DNA from: JAJPXC01 sp964562375
GTDB lineage: Bacteria; Bacteroidota; Bacteroidia; Bacteroidales; Muribaculaceae
DNA length: 64,000 nt
Direction of reading: 5' to 3'
Assembly: GCA_964562375.1 (NCBI GenBank)
Contig: CAZLSW010000006.1
Location: 9,031-73,030 of the forward strand
In this document: positions 57,960-64,000 of the stretch, one piece after another
Layout: every line of letters begins with the position of its first letter
Numbering within the stretch: the stretch's first letter is position 1
The notes under the pieces: generated by a model
Told to the model about the DNA's origin: nothing
The model's input: only the letters and a program-made list of their open reading frames with translations
Databases searched by the model: none
Made by a program: the position numbers and the translations under genes

Positions 57960-59342
57960 GCGGGGTTGGAGGGAGCGGGTGAGGGCACCGAGCTTGTTGT
58001 TGGTTTCGGCAAGCTCGCTGGCGGGGATGGAGCGCGCCACGACGCCGGCGCCGGCTTGCGAGTAAAGGCGTCCGGCGTGGCTCAGGAACGAGCGGATGGT
58101 GATCGCCTGGTTAAGGTCGCCGTTGAGGCCGATATAGCCGATGCATCCCCCGTACAACAGGCGCGAGTGAGGCTCCATCTCGTCAATCAACTGCATCGCC
58201 CTTACCTTGGGGGCTCCCGAAAGGGTTCCGGCGGGGAAGGTGTTGGCGAACAGGCGCAACACGTCGGCTCCCTCGGGCAACGTGGCCTTCACGCGGCTCA
58301 CCATGTGAATCACGTGGGAATAGAACTGTATCTGCTTCAGGAACTCAATCTCAACCTTGCCACCGCTGCGACTCAAGTCGTTGCGCGCCAGGTCGACCAG
58401 CATCACGTGCTCGGCGTTTTCCTTTTCGTCGAGCAGCAAAGCCTCGGCCAACTCCTTGTCGCGGGCGTCGTCGCCCGTGCGCTTGAACGTGCCGGCGATG
58501 GGGTCGATGTATGCCTTGTCGCCCTGCACGCGCAGGTGAGTTTCGGGCGACGAACCGAACACCTTGAAGCCTCCGAAATCGAAGAAGAAGAGGTAGGGCG
58601 AGGGATTGATTGAGCGCAATTGACGATACACGTTGAACTCGTCGCCAGTGAACCCTTGCGAGAAACGTCGAGATGGCACGATTTGGAACACGTCGCCGCG
58701 CTTGCAGTGCTTAACGCCCTTGGCTACCATCTCCATGTATTGCTCGTCGGTCGATGAAGAGCGGCGATCGTCCAAGGCCTTGAACGGGTACTGCGCCATA
58801 TTCTGGTTGTGGAGCACGGCCACAATCTCGTCTGTGCGTGCCGACTGTCCTTCGGGGACGTTCTCCACGATAGTCATCTCATTGTTGAAGTGGTTGACTA
58901 CCAACAAGAAACGGTAGAGGTTGTACTTCATCTCGGGCACGTCGGCGAATTGCTCCTCCTTCGGTTGGATTTCCACCTTCTCAAAGTATTTCACGCAGTC
59001 GTAGCCCGTGTAGCCCAGCAACCCGTCATAGGGAGCCTTTTCGAGCCCTTGGATCTTAAACGAAGCGAGAAACTCCTTGAGCGCGTCGATTACGTCGACG
59101 CCCTGTTGCTCAGTGGTTGAGCCGTCGGGGAAGTGGCAGCGCACCACGCCGTCCGACACCTCAAACGAGCCGATGGGGTCAACGCCTACGAGCGACACTG
59201 AGTTTTGGGTCGTGTGGTAGTCGGAGCTTTCCAAGAGGGCCGATTGGGGGAACAGGTCGCGCACCTTAAGGTAGATACCCACTGGGGTTTCAAGGTCGGC
59301 GGGAATAACGCGGGTAACAACTTTTATATCGAATTTTTCCAT
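57957..59342 (-). CDS. trpE: Anthranilate synthase component I
   Basis: TrpE makes anthranilate from chorismate using ammonia from TrpG. The 461-residue product has the tryptophan feedback site SALLESSD near residue 37 and the chorismate-binding core: GDVFQIVPSRRFSQGF, GSSPETHLRVQGDKAYIDPIAGTFKRTGDD, ELAEALLLDEKENAEHVMLVDLARNDLSRS, FANTFPAGTLSGAPKVRAMQLIDEME and RLLYGGCIGYI. It should be allosterically inhibited by tryptophan. It lies 75 nt behind trpB. In relatives trpG follows immediately; here the gene is followed by repeats and convergent ansA. Its TAA stop is part of a repeat copy. Confidence 0.96.
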   Translation of the reverse strand: MEKFDIKVVTRVIPADLETPVGIYLKVRDLFPQSALLESSDYHTTQNSVSLVGVDPIGSFEVSDGVVRCHFPDGSTTEQQGVDVIDALKEFLASFKIQGLEKAPYDGLLGYTGYDCVKYFEKVEIQPKEEQFADVPEMKYNLYRFLLVVNHFNNEMTIVENVPEGQSARTDEIVAVLHNQNMAQYPFKALDDRRSSSTDEQYMEMVAKGVKHCKRGDVFQIVPSRRFSQGFTGDEFNVYRQLRSINPSPYLFFFDFGGFKVFGSSPETHLRVQGDKAYIDPIAGTFKRTGDDARDKELAEALLLDEKENAEHVMLVDLARNDLSRSGGKVEIEFLKQIQFYSHVIHMVSRVKATLPEGADVLRLFANTFPAGTLSGAPKVRAMQLIDEMEPHSRLLYGGCIGYIGLNGDLNQAITIRSFLSHAGRLYSQAGAGVVARSIPASELAETNNKLGALTRSLQPR

Positions 59343-59349
59343 GCTGTTT

Positions 59350-59392
59350 TCGACTGAAATCGTTATAAATCGAGTGAAATCGAGTGAAATCG
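59350..59392. repeat. AAATCGAGTG repeats (family H) in the trpB-trpE gap
   Basis: GACTGAAATCG, TATAAATCG and two GAGTGAAATCG units fill the 75-nt gap between trpB and trpE. Confidence 0.85.
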
Positions 59393-59417
59393 AGCTCGTT
59401 AAGACATCGCTATCTAA

Positions 59418-60674
59418 CTAAGCCCCCGCTTCGGGGGTTTGGGGGCCTTCGGTTTGGGGGCCTTCGGTTTGGGGGCGGAAGCGGAGGTAGGTGGCCATGT
59501 CCTTGTCGCCGCGGCCCGAGAGATTGATGACCACGGTGTCGTCCTTGGCGAATTTCTTCTTGTCCAAAACGCCTAAGGCGTGGGCGCTCTCCAGCGCGGG
59601 GATAATACCCTCGAGGTTGGTCAACAGGTAGGCGGCACGCAGGGCCTCGTCGTCGTTGATCGCCAGCACCTCCGAGCGCTTGCTTTCGGCCAAGAAGGCA
59701 TGCAAGGGACCGATGCCGGGATAGTCGAGCCCGGCCGAGATGGAGTAAGGCTCAGTAATCTGGCCGTCAGTAGTTTGCATTACGAGGGTGCGGGCGCCGT
59801 GAATGATACCTTCGCGGCCACGGGCGATTGTGGCCGCTGTTTCCTCGGTGTCCACGCCCTTGCCCCCAGCCTCGGCGGCTATCAGTTTCACCTTGGGGGA
59901 GTTGATGAAATGGTAGAACGCGCCGGCGGCGTTACTGCCACCGCCCACGCAGGCGATTACATAGTCGGGTTCCTCCGACCCGGTCAACTCCTTCAGCTGC
60001 CAGCGTATCTCCTCGGAAATGACGCTTTGGAAACGCGCCACCATCTCGGGATAGGGGTGAGGGCCCACAGTAGAGCCGATGATATAGAATGAGTCGCGGG
60101 GATTGCAGCACCAGTCGCGTATAGCCTCGTTGGTGGCGTCCTTGAGCGTGTGGTTGCCCGAGGTGACGGGCACAACCTTGGCGCCTAGCATCTTCATGCG
60201 CTCCACATTGGGCTGCTGTCGGGCGACGTCGGTAGCGCCCATATAGACAACGCAATCCAATCCCATCAACGCGCAGACGGTTGCCGTGGCCACGCCGTGC
60301 TGTCCCGCGCCTGTTTCAGCGATAATGCGGGTCTTGCCCATGCGCTTGGCCAAGAGGGCCGAACCTATGGCGTTGTTGATCTTGTGGGCACCCGTGTGGT
60401 TGAGGTCCTCGCGCTTGAGGTAGATGTTGGTGCCGTAGCGCTCGCTTAAGCGCTTGGCGTAATACAGCGGCGACGGGCGGCCCACGTAGTGGCGCATGAG
60501 CCAGTCAAACTCTTCCTTGAATTTCGGGTCGTCGACTGCCTCGAAATAGGCCTCGCGCAGATTCTCCACATTGCGGTGAAGAATCTCGGGTATGTAAGCC
60601 CCGCCAAAACGTCCGTAAAAACCGGAATCGTCCACGGGTAGCGGTGAATGGTAATTGTTATGCGTTTTAGACAT
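59418..60674 (-). CDS. trpB: Tryptophan synthase beta chain with repeat-derived tail
   Basis: TrpB condenses indole and L-serine to tryptophan with PLP. The 418-residue product has the PLP Lys in LNHTGAHKINNA (about residue 101), AETGAGQHGVATATVCAL, the phosphate loop GGGSNAAG (about 247) and LEGIIPALESAHAL. The natural end, after NLSGRGDKDMATYLRFR, is followed by about 19 extra residues (PQTEGPQTEGPQTPEAGA) encoded by the GGCCCCCAAAC repeat, with the stop inside the repeat hairpin. It is first of the trpB-trpE unit with its own promoter at 60727-60757; trpA is not in the window. Confidence 0.96.
   Translation of the reverse strand: MSKTHNNYHSPLPVDDSGFYGRFGGAYIPEILHRNVENLREAYFEAVDDPKFKEEFDWLMRHYVGRPSPLYYAKRLSERYGTNIYLKREDLNHTGAHKINNAIGSALLAKRMGKTRIIAETGAGQHGVATATVCALMGLDCVVYMGATDVARQQPNVERMKMLGAKVVPVTSGNHTLKDATNEAIRDWCCNPRDSFYIIGSTVGPHPYPEMVARFQSVISEEIRWQLKELTGSEEPDYVIACVGGGSNAAGAFYHFINSPKVKLIAAEAGGKGVDTEETAATIARGREGIIHGARTLVMQTTDGQITEPYSISAGLDYPGIGPLHAFLAESKRSEVLAINDDEALRAAYLLTNLEGIIPALESAHALGVLDKKKFAKDDTVVINLSGRGDKDMATYLRFRPQTEGPQTEGPQTPEAGA
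59422..59474. repeat. GC-rich repeat (family I) forming the end of trpB
   Basis: Contains GCCCCCGCTTCGGGGG followed by three GGGGGCC(TTCGGTTT) units. Read on the minus strand it encodes TEGPQTEGPQTPEAGA and the TAG stop. The same unit lies at 24011-24057 and 36283-36340. Confidence 0.9.
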
Positions 60675-60726
60675 ATAAAATCCGTATATTTATACCCTTT
60701 ATAAACAAATCATTGAAAACTTGCCG

Positions 60727-60757
60727 CAAATTTAAGTATAAATATTGAATATAGCAA
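60727..60757 (-). promoter_or_regulatory. Promoter of trpB-trpE
   Basis: On the minus strand TTG (60755-60757), 20-nt spacer, TAAATTTG (60727-60734). The leader to the trpB ATG is about 50 nt, too short for a classic attenuator; none was seen. Confidence 0.6.
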
Positions 60758-60775
60758 CTTTTATGGGAATTTTTG

Positions 60776-60783
60776 TAATTTTG
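60776..60783 (+). promoter_or_regulatory. -7 box of nadB
   Basis: TAATTTTG then TGG. It overlaps the GTG at 60783, which rules that codon out as the start. The -33 region is weak. Confidence 0.45.
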
Positions 60784-60827
60784 TGGCGTGCAAGGGGCTT
60801 TTTGTGGCTCCAAAAACGATGAACGTT

Positions 60828-62405
60828 ATGACACATCAATACGATTATTTGGTAATTGGTTCGGGCATCGCCGGAATGAGTTTTGCCCTGAAAGTGGCCC
60901 GTACAGGGGCGAAAGTAGCGTTAGTGTGCAAGACTACCCTCGACGAGGCCAACACGGCTCTGGCTCAGGGTGGCGTGGCATCGGTGACCAACCTCGAGGT
61001 GGACAACTTCGAGAAGCACATCGAGGACACCATGATCGCCGGCGACTGGCTAAGCGACCCCGAGGCAGTGCGCAAGGTCGTCACCAACGCTCCCGCGCAG
61101 ATACGCGAATTGATCAACTGGGGCGTCGACTTCGACAAGAATGAGGACGGCCAATTCGACCTTCACCGCGAGGGTGGCCACTCGGAATTTCGCATCCTCC
61201 ACCATGCCGACAACACCGGTTACGAGATTCAGCAAAGCCTGATCAAGGCCGTGCGTGCCACTCCCAATATCGACATTTTCGAAAACCATTTCGCGATTGA
61301 GATTATCACCCAGCACCACCTGGGCAAAATCGTCACCCGCCGCACCCCCGACATCACGTGTTATGGCGCCTACGTGCTCAATCCCGAGAATGGCAAGGTC
61401 GACACCTTCCTGTCGCGTGTGACGCTCATGGCCACCGGCGGCGTGGGAGCTGTTTACCAAACTACCACCAATCCCCTTGTGGCCACCGGTGACGGTATCG
61501 CCATGGTGTACCGAGCAAAAGGCACGGTAAAGGACATGGAGTTCATCCAGTTCCATCCCACAGCCCTGTATCACCCCGGCGATCGCCCCTCGTTCCTTAT
61601 CACCGAGGCCATGCGCGGTTACGGAGCAGTGCTACGCGACATCAAGGGGCGCGAATTTATGCATAAATACGACCCCCGCTTGTCGCTCGCCCCGCGCGAC
61701 ATCGTGGCTCGAGCAATCGACTCGGAGATGAAGCAGTCGGGAGCCGAGCACGTCTACCTCGACGTCACCCACAAGGACCCCGAGGAGACCAAGCACCACT
61801 TCCCCAACATCTACCAAAAGTGCCTCTCCCTGGGTATCGATATCACCAAGGACTACATCCCCGTGGCCCCCGCGGCTCACTACCTGTGCGGCGGCATCAA
61901 GGTCGACGGCAACGGCGAGTCGTCGATCAAGCGCCTGTACGCCGTGGGTGAATGCTCCTGCACGGGATTGCACGGAGGCAACCGCTTGGCTTCCAACTCG
62001 TTGATCGAGGCAGTGGTATACGCCGACGCGGCCGCCCGTCACGCCATCGACAACTTGAACCACTACTCCTTCCGCGACGATGTGCCTGAGTGGAACGACG
62101 AGGGTACGCAGCATCCCGAGGAGATGGTGCTTATCACCCAGAGTATCAAGGAGGTAAACCAGATTATGGGTGCCTATGTGGGCATCGTGCGCTCCAACTT
62201 GCGCCTCGACCGCGCATGGAATCGCCTCGACATCCTCTACGAGGAGACCGAGCGCCTGTTCAAGTGCTCCAAGGCCTCCCGCGAGATTTGCGAGCTGCGC
62301 AACATTATCAACGTGGGTTACCTGATAATGCGCCAGGCCAAAGAACGCAAGGAGTCCCGCGGCCTCCACTACACCATCGATTATCCCCCGGCCCCCAAAT
62401 CCTAA
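60828..62405 (+). CDS. nadB: L-aspartate oxidase
   Basis: NadB oxidises L-aspartate to iminoaspartate, the first step of de novo NAD synthesis. The ~525-residue flavoprotein has the FAD-binding YDYLVIGSGIAGMSFAL, TALAQGGVASV, the active-site HREGGHSEFRILHHAD, FIQFHPTALYHPG and GLHGGNRLASNSLIEAVVYAD, all hallmarks of the NadB/SdhA group. The ATG at 60828 (MTHQYDY) is preferred; an ATG at 60819 adds three residues, and a GTG at 60783 overlaps the promoter. NadA and NadC are not in the window. Confidence 0.95.
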   Translation: MTHQYDYLVIGSGIAGMSFALKVARTGAKVALVCKTTLDEANTALAQGGVASVTNLEVDNFEKHIEDTMIAGDWLSDPEAVRKVVTNAPAQIRELINWGVDFDKNEDGQFDLHREGGHSEFRILHHADNTGYEIQQSLIKAVRATPNIDIFENHFAIEIITQHHLGKIVTRRTPDITCYGAYVLNPENGKVDTFLSRVTLMATGGVGAVYQTTTNPLVATGDGIAMVYRAKGTVKDMEFIQFHPTALYHPGDRPSFLITEAMRGYGAVLRDIKGREFMHKYDPRLSLAPRDIVARAIDSEMKQSGAEHVYLDVTHKDPEETKHHFPNIYQKCLSLGIDITKDYIPVAPAAHYLCGGIKVDGNGESSIKRLYAVGECSCTGLHGGNRLASNSLIEAVVYADAAARHAIDNLNHYSFRDDVPEWNDEGTQHPEEMVLITQSIKEVNQIMGAYVGIVRSNLRLDRAWNRLDILYEETERLFKCSKASREICELRNIINVGYLIMRQAKERKESRGLHYTIDYPPAPKS

Positions 62406-62416
62406 TATCATAAAGA

Positions 62417-62448
62417 TTTGTTTTAAATAAAACTTACTTGTATATTTG
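62417..62448 (+). promoter_or_regulatory. Promoter of the MNT/HEPN pair
   Basis: TTTG (62417-62420), 20-nt spacer, TATATTTG (62441-62448). It lies inside the longer open frame from 62438, which supports the ATG at 62465 as start. Confidence 0.65.
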
Positions 62449-62464
62449 CAAAAACAAGCTCAAT

Positions 62465-62779
62465 ATGAAACGCCCTGAAGCTGTGGAAAAAATACGCCAA
62501 ACCATTCGCTCGGTAGCTCCAAATGCCGAGATTATTCTCTATGGTTCTGAGGCTCGCGGGGACGCTCGTGAGGATTCTGATTTTGATGTGCTTATTTTGG
62601 AGGATACCGATAAAATCTCTTTTAGCCGTCGGGACGAAATTATCGGTCCTTTATATCGCTTGCTATACAATGAGGGGATTGATGTCAGCACACTCTTGAT
62701 GACAAAAAAAGAATGGGCTTCACGCCCTCTAAAAACTCCATTCTACTATAATGTAATGAATGAAGGAATCAGAATATGA
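62465..62779 (+). CDS. MNT-type nucleotidyltransferase (antitoxin-like)
   Basis: The 104-residue product has the minimal nucleotidyltransferase motif GSx10DxD exactly: Gly27-Ser28 ... Asp39-Phe40-Asp41 in LYGSEARGDAREDSDFDVLIL. Proteins of this type, paired with a HEPN protein, act as antitoxins that modify or block the HEPN partner; others have unknown roles. The downstream HEPN gene overlaps in ATGA, the standard layout. The DNA is clearly more AT-rich than its neighbours, suggesting recent transfer. It has its own promoter. Confidence 0.88.
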   Translation: MKRPEAVEKIRQTIRSVAPNAEIILYGSEARGDAREDSDFDVLILEDTDKISFSRRDEIIGPLYRLLYNEGIDVSTLLMTKKEWASRPLKTPFYYNVMNEGIRI

Positions 62780-63174
62780 GACCCACTCTCTCGGAAAAAA
62801 ACAGATCGGATTTGGTTAAGGTTCGCTTTGAGCGGGCTATGGACAGACTGAATGAAGCAAAGCACCTCTTGGATGCGGGATTGGTGAACGGTGCGATGAA
62901 TCGTGTATATTACGCTTGTTTTTCTGCTGCTTGTGGGTTACTTTTAAGTAAAGCAATTGAAACACAAACCCACAAAGGGGTTCGTTTGATGTTGGGCTTG
63001 CATTTCTTTAAAACTGGTTTGATTGAGGAAAAACATGGCGCTCATTACACGGAAATTCTTGACGCGCGTCAACATGCCGATTATGATGATTATGCCGAAT
63101 ACGACCAGGAGACGGCAGAAAGATATTATTGCTATGCCCAGGAGATAATTGAGGCGTTTCGTCAGGCTTTGTAG
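62776..63174 (+). CDS. HEPN-domain protein (toxin-like partner)
   Basis: The 132-residue all-helical product shows the HEPN pattern ERAMDRLNEAKHLLDAGLVNGAMNRVYYACFSAACGLLLSKA and the end ILDARQHADYDDYAEYDQETAERYYCYAQEII. HEPN proteins paired with MNT enzymes are often ribonuclease toxins with an R-x4-6-H site. I see RQH-ADY at 98-103 but not a clear R-x4-6-H, so activity is open. AT-rich like its partner and translationally coupled to it (62776-62779). Confidence 0.85.
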   Translation: MRPTLSEKNRSDLVKVRFERAMDRLNEAKHLLDAGLVNGAMNRVYYACFSAACGLLLSKAIETQTHKGVRLMLGLHFFKTGLIEEKHGAHYTEILDARQHADYDDYAEYDQETAERYYCYAQEIIEAFRQAL

Positions 63175-63181
63175 AAATATT

Positions 63182-63814
63182 ATGAGGTGGATTGCGTGGT
63201 TGATGGGCCTGGTGATGGGCGTGATGGGGGCGGTGGCGCAGGAGCAGCAGCTGCCCGACGCGTCACGGGTGCCCTCGGCTCGCAGGCCTGTGTTCCAAGG
63301 CAAATACCACAAAATCACCGAGGATGGCGACACCGTGCTGGTGCTCGTGTTCAACGAAATCACTGTATTCCCCAAGCTTAAATTCAAGAACAAAAAGCAA
63401 GAGGAATTCTATTGGCGCACAGTGCGGGATGTGAAACGCACCCTTCCCTACGCCAAACTCATCTCGGAAACGCTCATCGAAACCTACGAGTACATCGAGA
63501 CGTTCCCCACCCAAAAGGAGCGCGAGAAGCACCTAAAGCAGATGGAGAAGGACGTGTTCAACCAGTACAAACCAGTTCTCAAGAAATTCACCAAAGGGCA
63601 GGCCAAGATTTTGATCAAACTCGTGCGCCGCGAGACCAACCAATCGTCCTACAACATCCTGAAGGCGTTCCTGGGGTCGTTCCGCGCCACGTTCTGGCAA
63701 GGCTTCGGGCGCCTCTTCGGTGTCAATCTCAAGAGCGACTACGACCCGGTGAAGAACGAGCAGGACGCTATCATCGAGCGCGTCGCCACGCTAGTGGAGC
63801 AGGGGGCGCTGTAG
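63182..63814 (+). CDS. Secreted DUF4294-like protein
   Basis: About 210 residues. A signal peptide (MRWIAWLMGLVMGVMGAVAQ) is followed by a domain with TEDGDTVLVLVFNEITVFPKLKFKNKKQEEFYWRTVRDVKRTLPYAKLISETLIETYEYIETFPTQKEREKHLKQMEKDVF, which matches the DUF4294 family known from Bacteroidetes. The C-terminal part is basic and helical (KILIKLVRRETNQSSYNILKAFLGSFRATFWQGFGRLFGVNLKSDYDP). Function unknown. The ATG at 63182 is chosen; the frame is open back to 63149, overlapping the HEPN gene. Confidence 0.8.
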   Translation: MRWIAWLMGLVMGVMGAVAQEQQLPDASRVPSARRPVFQGKYHKITEDGDTVLVLVFNEITVFPKLKFKNKKQEEFYWRTVRDVKRTLPYAKLISETLIETYEYIETFPTQKEREKHLKQMEKDVFNQYKPVLKKFTKGQAKILIKLVRRETNQSSYNILKAFLGSFRATFWQGFGRLFGVNLKSDYDPVKNEQDAIIERVATLVEQGAL

Positions 63815-63817
63815 GGG

Positions 63818-64000
63818 GTGTTAGTTGTTAGTTGTTAGTTGTTAGTTGTTAGAGGATCGTGTATTCGTGTATTCGTTTACTCGTTTACTCGAATGCACGA
63901 ATAAACGAATGCACGAATAAACGAATGCACGAATAAACGAATGCGCGAATAAACGAATGCACGAATAAACGAATGCACGAATAAACGAATGCACGAATAA
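63818..64000. repeat. TTAGTTGTTAG and CGAATGCACGAATAAA arrays at the window edge
   Basis: Four GTTAGTT units (63818-63851) are followed by CGTGTATTCGTTTACTCG units and then at least six 16-nt CGAATGCACGAATAAA units, continuing past the right edge. This is the longest family E array seen here. Confidence 0.95.

Noticed and set aside
60675..60760. trp attenuator or leader peptide before trpB
   Set aside because: The leader is only about 50 nt and contains no run of Trp codons and no terminator hairpin.

Overview
The window looks like a chromosomal segment of a GC-rich member of the Bacteroidales, plausibly Muribaculaceae-like. The evidence is a SusC/SusD pair with accessory lipoproteins, promoter boxes of the Bacteroidetes type (TTTG, about 20 nt, TAnnTTTG), the gene run DUF4271-hemD-rnpA-yidD-tatD, a PorX/PorW-like pair, and many DUF families known mainly from Bacteroidales. 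The exact genus cannot be fixed from the sequence alone. I see no phage, plasmid, IS element, CRISPR array or rRNA. There is one tRNA (Asp-GTC).

Layout. 1-2.8 kb (minus): trpF (cut by the window edge), trpC, trpD, trpG. 2.9-6.2 kb (plus): DUF4271 membrane protein, hemD, rnpA, yidD, tatD. 6.3-8.0 kb (minus): a membrane-anchored LTA-synthase-like alkaline phosphatase superfamily enzyme. 8.1-11.3 kb (plus): pyrH, frr, a radical SAM protein, an LD-carboxypeptidase. 11.8-22.6 kb (plus): a polysaccharide-utilisation-type locus (SusC, SusD, two lipoproteins, a GHL10-type glycosyl hydrolase) behind a long leader. 22.7 kb: tRNA-Asp. 23-27.3 kb (plus): a DUF4369-like lipoprotein, a YifB/ComM-type ATPase, an AAA-like ATPase with a PD-(D/E)XK end. 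27.3-43.6 kb (mostly minus): acyltransferase-like protein, small membrane protein, flippase-like protein, birA, tsaE, porX, a porW/sprE-like lipoprotein, tpx, tadA, rnz, asd, a TonB-dependent receptor, rpsO. 43.7-47.2 kb (plus): two small proteins, aroE, comEC. 47.2-51.5 kb (minus): DUF4919 protein, alkaline phosphatase, M13 peptidase. 51.7-57.8 kb (plus): korA, korB, metG, ansA. 58-60.7 kb (minus): trpE, trpB. 60.8-63.8 kb (plus): nadB, an MNT/HEPN pair, a DUF4294 protein.

Two things stand out. First, the usual Bacteroidales trp operon order (trpB-trpE-trpG-trpD-trpC-trpF-trpA) is present in the right order and orientation, but about 55 kb of unrelated, mostly housekeeping genes lies between trpE and trpG. 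Each half has its own promoter, and each side of the break carries copies of the same dispersed palindromic repeat. Second, the window is full of several distinct families of short repeats. They occupy most intergenic gaps, they supply stop codons, and at several loci they are read through in frame. The results include a TatD protein with about 110 extra residues in 20-residue units, a triplicated N-terminus on the DUF4271 protein, the same 12-residue peptide near the ends of two unrelated proteins, and repeat-derived tails on TrpB and the PorW-like protein. This repeat load is the most unusual structure here.
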